Below are positions 30,934 to 42,439 of a DNA stretch of 64,000 bases, in pieces. Below the pieces are notes generated by a model, which had not been told where the DNA came from, did not search any database, and saw nothing but the letters and a program-made list of their open reading frames with translations. The DNA comes from Clarkia xantiana subsp. parviflora (lineage: Eukaryota; Streptophyta; Magnoliopsida; Myrtales; Onagraceae), in contig JAPTYO010000007.1 in assembly GCA_036873135.1 (NCBI GenBank), positions 5,872,763-5,936,762 on the forward strand. Reading direction: 5' to 3'. Within the stretch, counting starts at the first letter, position 1; each line of letters opens with the position of its first letter. The translations under genes were made by a program, and so were the position numbers.

Positions 30934-33272
30934 TTAGGCACTGGATTCACTCTTCTCTGGTTTTGCTGGTCCCTTCCACTTGAAGTTATCAGCATATGCC
31001 TTTGGCTGCAGAAGAGCAACGCCAAGTCGGAAAACGCAATAGAACTAACCAAGAAGTAGAAAAGAAAAGGGAAAAGAAGAAGAATCTCACCTTCAATAAT
31101 GGTGTGTGGTGTTTTTTAACCTGCAGAGAGATAATTTTGCGGAAAGGTGTTATTTTTACATTTTAACATGTTGCAGATTTACGCAGTAAAGTTTACACAT
31201 GAATTTTGGCAAGAACCCAATATTTAGGTGCTCAAAAAAGTCGAGTTGTGACCCAAAATAAACTATGGTCTCCAGAAACAGCAGAGATACACATGTGTAG
31301 CAAACACAAATGAACCATTCTGCAGTAATAGAAAGAAAAAGACGGAGAAAGAAGAACAAGCAGCAACAACACCAAGAGGCTTCACCAAATATACTTACCA
31401 CGTAATCCCAGCCGTGTCGCTCAGCAAATGATGCTGCAGCTTCTGCACTGTCAAAGCTCAATCCTGCATCACCAACATTTGCATATGGATCCCCAGTTGA
31501 TGTCCAGCCCATCAGAGGGTTCTCCCACCTATAGAGTTTATTTGGGATATTAAGAACAGCCGATAGTATCAGCGGAGTGGCAGCTAAGCCACTTAGGATC
31601 TAACCTTTGCAATCCCAAGTTGATAAGAAAGTTGATTGAGTTTTGACATTGTCCAAAAAGTTATTTGCCAAATTGCTAGCTGGCTTTTTGGACACATGGA
31701 CAAATTGCCATTTTTTGGACAATTTGCTAAAACTCAGCTTTTGCTGGTGGACAAATTGCTAGTTGTGACAAACATTATGTATAATTTGGACATAATTTGT
31801 GACATGGCTGGCACGTAGTTAAAGAAACCCGGGAAATAGACCTAAAATGAAGGATTTTTCATGGAAAATGCAATTCGCGGAATAATTCTCACGTTAGGAT
31901 GAAACTTCATTATTTCGATAAGAGCTCTACTATAATAGGTAAATTACATGAACCCCTTTTGTATTGACAAAAGTGTGGGATAGTATAAGCATTGGTTTCC
32001 ATGAGTTTGTTTGTTCATGTTATGTATTAAAGAAATATTAATACATACATAATAAAAATGATAACATCTGACATACACTACATGTAAGGAGATGGAGTCC
32101 GTATTCAGAGGGGAATTCTTAGCTTAACATTAGGTTTTTGTATCAAGACCATGCAGACTATGGAATAGCGCCTTTTACAAAGAGTCAACAAAACTTAGTT
32201 TAACTTTAGGTTTTTGTATCAACCCTCAAACTTTGAGGGTTGGAAAAAAATAGTTATGTTCAACCAGAAAAGGTGCCATTTTCATCAGAAGTCTCAAAAA
32301 GGAATATAGACAGCAAATGGATTACAGACATACTTGTGTGTTGACATGAAATTGATCTTCCAGCGTCCAACTTTTCCTGATCCTTGTTGAGATGCAGTTC
32401 TAGCAGGTGAGTAAATCACCACCTAATACAAATTCACAATAGTTCAGACAAACAATAGACAACTGCAACAGGATAAGGAAAACAAACTAAAGAAATTCCA
32501 GGGATCATTCACTGTTAAATATGTCACTCCATGAAAAGGATGATAACTTCTAGATCACAGTTGAAACAGTCCATCATTTCCAATACTCACTCACAGTATA
32601 ACATGTCATTCATTATTATAAAAATAATAAATAACTCCTCTTTTCCAACCAACAGCAGATAAATCATCTGAAAATGCAAAGTTACATCGTCCTTCAACTT
32701 GTTCATATTCATCCAAGCACTACCTAGTGAAGCTGTTTATGGCTGTTCTTTTCTCGATTGTTAATCTTCATCTATTTGTAATCAAGTAGACCATAGAATA
32801 ATATTTTTTTCCAAATGACCTGCCGCCACCACGACCTATAGCATTATCGAAACCAATATCGAAAAAGTGCAGATGCTTTAGTCTTTTGCTGACGACAATA
32901 TTAACCACAGGGAAAGAATCGAGCAATCAAGCTAAGTTTTGGCTGAAACTCTTCTCATTTCTCCTCTAGCACATGGCTAAGTCTCATTCAATCTATATAG
33001 TTGTATCAGCAAACGCCCGATTTGAATCTCCGGCATGCGTAAAACAACAACAAAAATCCCCTCGAAGATGCGACTGAGCTGAAAGAGGAATGTATATAAT
33101 GTATAGATGGTCAATTTCCTACCTTCCTTTTGAGGTGTTCCTCAGGGATTCCAGATACCAGGCCGATCTCGCCAGGTTTCACCTCCACCAGTGCTTCGGT
33201 GGAGAAAGGCCTCGAAAGGGCAGCGCGTAAGACGCGCGCGTGGCTCGACAACCGCCCAACAGAGCTCGCCAT
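30934..33272 (-). CDS. NADH dehydrogenase [ubiquinone] iron-sulfur protein 4, mitochondrial (complex I NDUFS4)
   Basis: Five exons on the minus strand: 33123-33272, 32334-32422, 31399-31528, 31091-31120, 30934-31005, giving 471 nt (156 aa). The Arg/Ser-rich N-terminus ([20 protein letters not shown], then RPFSTE) is a mitochondrial presequence. The conserved body includes [56 protein letters not shown] and the C-terminal DNFKWKG. This is the accessory 18-kDa subunit that stabilises the NADH-binding arm of complex I; the Arabidopsis counterpart is FRO1. It is nuclear-encoded, as expected. Upstream in-frame sequence lacks an ATG, so the start at 33270-33272 is the natural one. Confidence 0.97.
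31620..31800. repeat. Degenerate foldback fragment in an NDUFS4 intron
   Basis: Repeated words such as CCAAATTGCTAGCTGG, GGACAATTTGCTAAA and ACAAATTGCTAGTTG recall the arms of the foldback at 29325-30576. They lie inside the intron between the second and third coding exons. Ends are not definable by eye. Confidence 0.5.
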
Positions 33273-36200
33273 GTTCACCCTCTGTTTGCACTTCGCCAAT
33301 CGCCGAGGGAGATTCAGCTAACCAAGAGAGAAAAATAGTTAAACTGGAGCTGGCCGGATGGTAAATTTATTTTACGGTTCAAGTCTAATGTCGTCCTCAA
33401 ACTCTAGTCAAATTACACATTTTCCTCGAACTTCAGTTTCCATATATTATTTATATTATTATATAAAAGAAACATCTATAACCTAAAAACCCAATTTATT
33501 TATTCAAAATAAATAAATTATATAAAATATAATCTTTTAAAAAATATTTAATTTTATTTTTTTTTTCAAATTTGAAGTTTAACTTATATATTTTTATATA
33601 AGAGTTGAAATTATATTAGAACTTTGGAGTGTTTTCATAATTTTAGAAAGTATTTTTCATCATCGATTTATATAAAAAAAAAATTAATATAGTTAGTAAA
33701 CTGTACATTAATAATTAAAAAATCAACTAAGTGTACATTTAATAAAATCCGGGTACTAAGAAAAAAATCAACTAAGAGTACATTTAAATAAAATTCGGGT
33801 ACTAATTTAGGGATAGAGATCTTATGCCCAATTATCTTGCCCCAAATTGTGTCCGTTAAGATTTTGACACATAGAATTTTACAAAAACAAAAACAAACAC
33901 GTGTCAAAATTTCAAAGTCAAGATTGTAACAGAAAGAGTGGACAGATAATTTGTATTCAATATTAATTATTTGTCTAGTTACTGATAATTATCTGTTGAT
34001 ACAAGTAGTCTTAATTAACTATATCATCATTTTTGCCCCGAAAAAAAAAAAAAACAAATCTCATGTTCCACCTTTCGTACCGTGCCTCACCATTATGGAC
34101 TTGACATATCTTAAACTAAATTAAGTGTTGAATCAGCGCTACGCGCACGACTACTTAATAAATTGTAAAAATTTAACAAGTATGTAAAATATTGAAAATT
34201 TAAAACGACATAGAACTTAAGAAATATGAATTAATCTAATGGGAATAAAAAATAAATTGTACAACTTTTTTTAGTTATATTTATCCTTACGTACATTGAG
34301 ATACAAAGCTATATATTAGATTTTATATTTTTTGTAACTTGTAAAGAGGGTTGCTGAAGAATAAATATCGATCAAGGGAAGAAGTACGATACGTTATGAT
34401 GTTTGAAATCATAGTTATTTTAAATTGAAGCACCTAATGCTCTGAGCATATTACACCACATATAAATTTTAGTTTAACCACTCCTGACAAAGCTAAGTTG
34501 TCGGCTCTCATTACTGTTAATTCAATAAACATCGAATCAACAAATTTTACTCCGCAATTGGATTGAAGTCTGAAGAATGGGTGACTTATTATATACGTAT
34601 ATAATTAATAAAATCATGTTAATGTTTGTTTTTATTTCATGCATATCACATAATTATTATTTATAAATTTGTTAAATTTTTACTAAAAATAATATTAACT
34701 ATATAATTAACATAGTAAAAAACGGTGATAAATAACATTAAGAATGCAAAGAGTAAAAATAACGTTAGCATTCAAAACATATCTCGCATGTTCTCTCTTA
34801 ATTAAGTATTAAGCATTTAAATCCCACCAAAATAACCTTTAAAAATTACATTGCTCATTTCCTAATGGAATTGCGTGTCAATGATGTGTTCTCTACAATT
34901 TTTTGAAATCAGCTGCGTATGCAGAATTTATATACAACGAATTGAAAGCCTCTGTATTAATTGTTATTATACACCGACGCTCGAGTGTATGACGCTTCGG
35001 TGGTCTGGCCGTTTAGGAGGTTTAGCTTTTTATAAATTTAATTACTCATATTTGTTTTCAGTTTTTAGATTAAATGTAATTGTTGATATACTTTAATTAA
35101 AATTCATGTGATAACTGAAAATAAATAGCGAAACTCTTCAAATCACCACTACTCGTTAGAATTAATTTTAGAAATAAATGAAATTTTGGCAAGTGAAACG
35201 GTCGTGCTGCGCGAAATTAGAGGAAACGACATGGTGAAATCAGAAGCAACGACGTGGAGAAATCAGAATTACTCCTTAGGTAAAGTGACACTAAAAAAAA
35301 AGCTTAAAAATGCTGACGTGACGGCGTAATATTTAAACATTATCTTTCCTCGTAGATATTTTCCGTATACACCAATTTCAATAATCACTTTTGGCCGAAA
35401 AAAAAAAAAAAAATCAATAATCACAAAATTAATTGCACAACTGACCATAAACATTGTTGCCATAAAACTAAGAGGGGAGCAATCTCTGCGAAGCTCTTTG
35501 ATCAGATACTGTTCCTCTGCAACTTTCTTCTGCTTCTTCTCCGACGAAGCAGAAACTCCACCATAAGGATTTAACTACATTCAGTACGCGCGACGCGACT
35601 GCATGCATCGAATCCGCGGGGCATCGCCCTGACCAGATTGCTCAGTTTCCTCCTGTTGGAATCAGGTTCGGTTCCGATAAATTCCCGGTTTTCTTGTTTA
35701 TCAGATTGCTCATTTCCTTCTTCTGTTCGGGCTACCGCATACGTTTATTCACGAACTGCGCTCACGAATTTCGTGATTTGAGGTTTTTCTGGCGCTATGC
35801 GTCCTATTACCTGCAGACGTTTCTCTGCATTTGAAGCGAGTTGGAATTTTATGTGAATCTAGATCGGACACGAAAATATTCAACTCATCTCGATAGCACC
35901 ATCTTGGTTATTCTATAAGGCAGCTACATTCGTTTTTGTTTGGCTATGAGTTCTGTCACATTGCATCTTTACTGCCATTGGTTCCAAACTAAGCTCATAA
36001 CATTACATCTTTAATTCAGAGGTGAAAAATGGATTTATTGTGAAAAATGATTAAAATTATTGATTTGGTTAAAAGCTCCAAAATTGGTGAAGTAATGCAT
36101 ATGAAGTTAGTCTTTTTGACTTGGATATCATGTTAATTCTTCTGCACTGATTCTGCTGATACATTCAAAATGGTATCTGATACACAGGGGAAGAACTATT

Positions 36201-36362
36201 TTAAGTGTGTAATTTTTGTTCTTGAATGTTGTGTCTTCATGATCTGGAAAAGGAATTGCTTACAGGAAATGATCATTCCATCTCTATACTTGGATGATAA
36301 TCTTCTGAGTTGATAACCTGATTTGGTTTCAGATTTTAATAATTACTTCCCGGATCCGATTG
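33273..36362. other. Intergenic, then probable leader of the TRB gene
   Basis: 33330-35200 is AT-rich with no convincing gene. 35205-35270 has an imperfect tandem unit of about 24 bp (AACGACATGGTGAAATCAGA and variants). From about 35460 the sequence looks transcribed: a pyrimidine-rich leader, a donor near 35666 (ATCAG|GTTCGG) and an acceptor TTTCAG near 36331 that precedes the start codon at 36363. A bZIP-type TGACGTGACG lies near 35313. Confidence 0.45.
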
Positions 36363-38747
36363 ATGGGTGCTCCTAAACAGAAGTGGACAGCAGAGGAAGA
36401 GGCAGCTCTTAAAGCTGGTGTACATAAATATGGACCTGGAAAATGGCGTACAATACTTACCGACCCTGAGTTCGGTGCCGTACTGCATATGCGCTCCAAT
36501 GTGGATCTCAAGGTATTCAGCTGAAGCTACTTTCGACCATTAGCATTTACATTTATTGGAGCATCAAAGTATGTAACTTCTAGGTGTTAGTTAAGTCCTC
36601 TAGACTATTTAAAGGAAATTTTTCCAGTTTAGAAATGAACCCTATCTATCTTACTGTAACAATACACCTTGAATTATGAGCAGGATAAATGGAGAAATAT
36701 AAATGTCACCACAATATGGGGTTCAAGGCAGAAGGCCCGCCTTGCATCTGTAAGGAAGAATCAATTGACACTTAAGCACGATAATGAGACATTGTCTCAT
36801 ACAGCTGCAGTGAAGCCTGATGATGTTGTTGATGCGAAGCCTCTCGCAATAGATAATGGAGCATCAAACTCTTTTGGCTCGAAGGAACGTGTAAAAAGGT
36901 TAACTTTCTCATTGTTATGGTTGCTGGTATAGAAAGTGAAAGTGCCTCATTTCCAAGACTAGACCTTGATTAAGAAAAGTTCACCACCAGAATAGTCACT
37001 CATGCTGTAAGGCCAGTCTTCTATCGATAGTCGATCTTTCGGGTTGGCTTAGAGCTAGAATGACTTAAGTCTTGTTAATTCATGTGCGACTTGTTTGGAG
37101 GCGTAGGAATTTAGTAGACTTATCTGTGACTGAAGTTTTGTATAACAGCAGTGTCATTTTACTATAATAACATTGATAGAACTGGCCATGTTTCCTAGGA
37201 GAAGTTATTTCAAACTCTCCTCTTATTTCCTGATATATTCCAACACAAAACCTGTTCCTTCCTAATTTCAAACACTATGGTCTAAAATAATGCTCTTATG
37301 GCTTAGGCTTGAATGTGGTTTTTCTCCCCCAACCAAATAGATTGATCTCAACAGCAGACATTTGATAGTTAGTTTCTTCTTCCAATTGCTACATGTTGTA
37401 TGCAAACTTTTATCTCTACGGATAGAAATTTAAGGTTATTTAGCTTCAACACTTCAGCAGTTCTAAAGAGAGTTTCAAATGGTGATGCCAGTTAAGGAAA
37501 GGCAGATTGAGAAATTGGATAAATTACAGCATCAATTTGAAGAATTTCTTTTAGTCACTTTTTCATTCATCTAGGACTCCATGCTTTATTTTTCCTTTTC
37601 AAGAAGTCCAGGCAAAGCTATGGATGTCTAGGATACCTATTTGTTCTGAGTGCAATCATGAAAACGTGTTAAATTCCTAGAAAGGTACTACATTGTATGT
37701 CTCATATATTTACGATAACAACTTTTTTTGCAACAATTGAAACTTTTTTTGTAACAATTGCATGTCTCATATATTTTCAGTGATGAGCTATAGTTGGCAG
37801 TAAGAGTAACGTGAGATTGATTAAAAATATTCTGATCTATCTTTCATACTATGAATCCCTTTAAAGTACTTCATCTGATTACAGATTGGACAGTCTCATA
37901 ATGGAGGCCATTACAACTATGAAGGAACCATCTGGTTCTGACCGTGCTGCAATTGCTGCATACATAGAGGTGTATTCTACTTTCTTTGGAATAAAATTGA
38001 CTTTTCTTCTATATCTCTTTATCTCATAAAAGCATAAATCTCTAAGGTATCTGAGATATATTCTCTTTTACCATAATCTCTTACGCATTTTGAACCGATA
38101 AATTAATTTACCAATGTGTTGAGCGATAAATTATATTTACATGTAGTAATTCACTGATCTGCATTTTGTTTTCAGGAACAGTATTGGGCTCCTCCTAACC
38201 TCAGAAAGCTATTGTCAGCAAAACTAAAGCATCTTCTAGGAAATGGTAAACTGATTAAGGTAATTATTGAAGCCCACCGTAAATAAAAAGCTCATGTATC
38301 TGACTTTCCACCATTGGGAAGACTTCTAGATAGCGAGGCATGCAGTTTTACTGGATTTTGGACAAATCTATAGTTATTAAAATTGTCAATGAATGTGGAC
38401 AGGTAAAGCACCGTTACATAATCGGACCAAATTCTAAATTCTCTGAAGGAAGAAAACTTTCAAGAACACTGCTTGATCTGAGACAGAAGGATTCCCCAAG
38501 AGCAGAAAAGAGAGAAGCGAAAAAACCCACATTATCGCAAATTGATGATGAGGTAACTGGAATGATGAGCGTGGAAGAAGCTGCTGCTGCTGCTGCAAAG
38601 GCGGTTGCTGAGGCAGAAGCTGCCATTGCAGAGGCTGAAGAGGCAGCCAGGGAGGCTGAGGCTGCAGAAGCGGAAGCAGAAGCAGCCCAAGTTTTTGCAC
38701 TAGCCGCCATGAACGCTTTCAAATCTAGTGCACTTGAACAATGGTAA
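36363..38747 (+). CDS. Single-Myb-histone / telomere repeat-binding factor (TRB/SMH)
   Basis: Five exons: 36363-36512, 36684-36898, 37885-37969, 38176-38259, 38403-38747, giving 879 nt (292 aa). The N-terminal Myb/SANT domain reads [20 protein letters not shown] and includes the telobox-type VDLKDKWRN recognition helix. The central GH1/H5 linker-histone domain is at about residues 120-190 ([39 protein letters not shown]). The C-terminus is an Ala/Glu-rich coiled coil ([17 protein letters not shown]). This order defines the plant TRB family, which binds telomeric repeats and promoter telo-boxes and recruits chromatin modifiers. The frame ends ...LEQW-TAA at 38745-38747, where TGGTAAGT also forms a splice donor. 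Using that donor with the CAG near 39731 also yields an immediate stop, so the protein end is nearly the same. Confidence 0.95.
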
Positions 38748-38949
38748 GTTCCTGTCCCTTCACTTGCTTTATTTCACTGCGTCGCCAATCAGAAAGCAAT
38801 AATCCTTGCGAGCTGCTTAGTATTTAGACCAAGCCAACCAGAGCGCGCCATTTGTCAAGCTGTATTGTGTATTTTTTTCCTAAAGCCAAAAGGAATGGGT
38901 GAATCTTAGGCTCTGGACTGGAAACATGGCACTCTTTCATTAGATTGGT

Positions 38950-39400
38950 GCAAACTGATAGAGTAGTATAGGTTTGAGTTATAAATCTATTCCTCAATGT
39001 TTAGGAGTCTTACCATGTAGTTCTTAGGCGTTCTCTATATAAGAACACCTATCTCTATTGTAATCATTACTCTAGAGCAATACAATGTTTTCCATCATAC
39101 TTGTTTTGCTCTCTACATTCTCTCCTCACATACTAAGACAAACACCATGTATTTTCTGTTACAGTCAATAATAGTGGCTAGAATATTTATACCTTGTCTT
39201 AATTATAATAAAATATATTAGAGATAGATTTATCTTATTTTATATTTTTAGGAGTCTTAGTAGGGTATAGTGGCCTTAGGGATCTTATAATCTCTACATA
39301 TCTATATCTTATATCTTTAGTATATCTATAGGGTTCTTGTAATCCCTATATATATGCTATTATTATCAATGAATTAAACAACTTTCCAACAATTAATCTT
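38950..39400 (+). mobile_element. LTR-like fragments downstream of the TRB gene
   Basis: Two adjacent blocks look like retrotransposon LTR sequence. The first is TCTCTATATAAGAACACC followed by ATTGTAATCATTACTCTAGA and GCAATACAATG. The second, starting TGTTACAG and ending TTCCAACA, contains GTAATCCCTATATATATGC and ATCAATGAATTAAACAA. TATA-like and poly(A)-like motifs in this order are typical of solo LTRs. I found no primer site, coding region or clear target duplication. Confidence 0.45.
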
Positions 39401-40475
39401 ATTCTCAAACAGAGATTAGGGTTGATTAGGAAGTTAGCTTTCATATATACATTCTTGTGTTCTTATTTCTATCGATATTCGGGCACATATCATTTTCCCT
39501 TATTTGACCAAAGCAGATTCAGAATGCATGTGATGTTATAGTTAGTTTCTTTAGCTTCCATCATCAACCACTTTGTGAAGCTTTTTCTCAACACAAAGGG
39601 ATCTAATAGCGATGTTTAATTAATCTACTCTACATTCCATTCAGTTCTTCAATAAATTCGACCATAATGTTTTGGAGGAGATTCAATGCCCAATCCTTTA
39701 TCTTATGAGAGTGTTTTCTATTGCAGATATTGCGCAAGATACAAGCAATGGAAACACCGATTCGTTCCCACCACTCCTTTGAGACATCTCGAAGTACGTA
39801 AATATGTTTGGGGCCAGCATTAGAAGATAAAGAGATTGTTGTTCTTGTAATCTTTTTAAATAGGTGTAGCATGATCTCTTTGGCACTACAAAAGACTTGA
39901 CTGATAAGTTAATGTAAGAATAGCAGGCCGAGTTCTGGAATGTAGAAACACTTTTTAGCATCCTTTTGACATTTGATAGCATCTGAATTCAGTTGCAGTT
40001 GGTATATAGTAAATACTGAAGAGATAATCTGCAGCAGAAAAATGACCAAGCAGAGCATGCTGTGTTGATTAAAGAGTATGCAGATTCCAATTCTGGTAAA
40101 TGACATTTTAAGCCGCAGATTGATTGAAATCTCGAGTTTGCTCTTTTACTTATAACTGTTATTTGCAATATCGTTTAAAGCTGAACCTTCATTTGATTAA
40201 AAGTTGACACCAACTGTCAAAATCAACTTATCCAACAAGCCAAAACCATCAATCAAACCCAAAGAATCATATAACACACAGCCACAACAATTTGAATGCT
40301 TTACAAAATGACCAAATCAACATTCAATTAAATCCAGAAACCCCCCCACCTCCTCTAATTTAATTTACAGAAAAAGAAGGAAACTGATCCACAATCAACA
40401 ACCTAATGTAACTTGCAAGTGAAGCAAATCAACACAATGAGCAGAATAATCATAATTGGAAACTGCTCTCTTCCT
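39401..40475. other. Intergenic / possible TRB 3' UTR exon
   Basis: An acceptor-like TTCTATTGCAG near 39731 could join the donor at 38744 as a 3' UTR intron. Otherwise AT-rich, with no supported gene. Confidence 0.4.
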
Positions 40476-42439
40476 TCAGTTCTTTGATTTAGAATGCTTT
40501 ACTAGCCAATCGATAACCGAATCAATGTTTGTGGAGTTCTTGCACGAGATCATGAAGCAGCAAACCTCTCTGTCAGTTATCGACTTAAGTTCCCTGCATA
40601 TATAGAAGATTCAAGAATTCAGTGCCAAACTACAATCAGATGTGGAATATAACTAGTCTAAGGGATAATCATCAAATTGCATACTGTATTTTGGACGATC
40701 TGCAGCAAACATACTGCAAATAACATACTGCACTTAAACAAACACCATACTTGGTCACTTTTTCGTTAAATTTGACGGATTTTGTTTAAAAGGGCCTAGA
40801 TGCCCTTATTTTTTTAAAAGCTTAAAATAAAAATAAAAAATAAAATAACTTGGGTTTAAGTGACGAATCGAGAATGATTTCTTATATTAAAATTCTAAAC
40901 AGGGGTACTTGTGTCACTAAAACGAACGCTGTCAAATTTTACAGAAAGAGTGACAGAAGTACGGTGTTTGCAAATTTAACTTAATTTTGGTGTGATATTG
41001 TAAATAAAGAATAGTTTGGTATGCAATTTGGTGACTGACCCTATAATCAATCTGATGAAAATATAAGAAAATGAAGCTCACATTTGATCGGTGAATGTCG
41101 GTTTAGAAAGAGCTCCAGGCTTATCAATCTTGTTGCCAAGAACAAGCAAAGGGATGCCACTCAATGAAGGCTTACTCAGCAAATCATGAAGTTCTCCCTT
41201 TGAGATGCTCAAGTTATCAGGGTCCGCAGCATCAACCACATAACTAGAGTAACATCAAACCATCAATTTATCACAACAACTACTAAGAACAGAAAAACAC
41301 ATTTAATGGTCAATCAAGAGAAGTAATTACTTACACAATAGCAGAAACTGCACGGCAGTATCGCTCCCACATGCTTCGGAATCTAGGTTGACCCCCAAGA
41401 TCCCATAATTTTATTGTAACATTTCCTTTTGTCACTTTACGCATGTTGAATCCAACCTGAAGCCAACAAAAACCATTTTGAAGACCAAATCTTATACCAA
41501 AAGAAAGAATCATTAGAAAAATATAAAAAACTGGATATGTCACTTACGGTGGGGATCATGTCCTCGCTATACCCGCCAGTCTAAAGGTGATATAAACGAG
41601 TTATGTTAGAACCAAATCAGAAAAAGAATGGAGCGGAGTTGATATACATAATGCTCTAGTTTATGGAGAGTATGCAAAGAACTAGACTTACTGCAACAAC
41701 ATTGACAAGTGAAGTCTTTCCAGCATTCTGAAGGCCAATTAAGGACAGCTCCATTTCCTGCTTGAAGAAAAGGCTACAAATAGAAAACAATAATCAACAT
41801 TGAGAAAGCAAAACCAAATCTAAATCCAGGCAGCACACTGCATAACGAGCATAATAGGATCTCTTCAATCTACAGTCTACACTCTTTAATGTTGGCAGCA
41901 AACAGATAAAGGGCATTAATACAACAATTGGTATGTAACATAAACCTACAGATGACTTTCTTCAGTAGATGGATGTGCACATCATTCATGATGATGGAAC
42001 CAAACCAAAGCTTGGAGCACTCTAACTTCGAAATTCGGCTATAAAGCGTGCCACTGAAGAATATTAAGATCTTATATGCTTAATCACAATCAGCCTCTCT
42101 ATTAAATGATCACCCAATTGGTCCTACACTAAGCTTATCATCAATGCTCATCAAGTCTTCTTCTAAGATACCATTATCAGAAATTAAGTAGCAGTTTTCA
42201 ATGTTTTGAGCAATAAGGCTTATTTACCCCAACCAAAGCACAACAACCATGACAATCATCAACCCAGAATTAAGCTCTATTTTTACAGATTTGCTGAAAC
42301 CCAGATCACCCATTTCACAATTGCGCATAAAACCACATCTTTTTGAACATTACACAACGCAAGAGCTACAGAATCACATGAGGCAAACACGACGAACTCA
42401 CCTACGAAGCCAATTTAGAAAAACTTCCCAGATACCCAT
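40476..42439 (-). CDS. ARL8: ADP-ribosylation factor-like small GTPase ARL8
   Basis: Six exons on the minus strand: 42402-42439, 41692-41773, 41548-41580, 41335-41456, 41082-41243, 40476-40593, giving 555 nt (184 aa), the usual ARL8 length. The P-loop is in [12 protein letters not shown]. Switch I Thr lies in MIPTVGFNMR, switch II is [18 protein letters not shown], and the base-specificity motif is NKID. The N-terminus is [12 protein letters not shown], an amphipathic helix of the ARL8 type. ARL8 GTPases link late endosome/lysosome or vacuolar membranes to motors; in plants they also serve as host factors for tobamovirus replication. The last intron (40594-41081) contains a foldback element. 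Confidence 0.97.
40661..41042. mobile_element. About 380-bp foldback MITE inside the last ARL8 intron
   Basis: The left end AGGGATAATCATCAAATTGC and the right end GCAATTTGGTGACTGACCCT are imperfect inverted copies. Inner parts also pair (GACGGATTTTG / CAAATTTTACAG and CAAACACCATACTTGGTC / AGTACGGTGTTTG). It fills most of a 488-bp intron between intact splice sites. The gene frame is unaffected. Confidence 0.72.

Noticed and set aside
38414..38722. Long Ala/Leu/Gln-rich frames on the minus strand
   Set aside because: They are antisense shadows of the Ala/Glu-rich coiled coil of the TRB protein.
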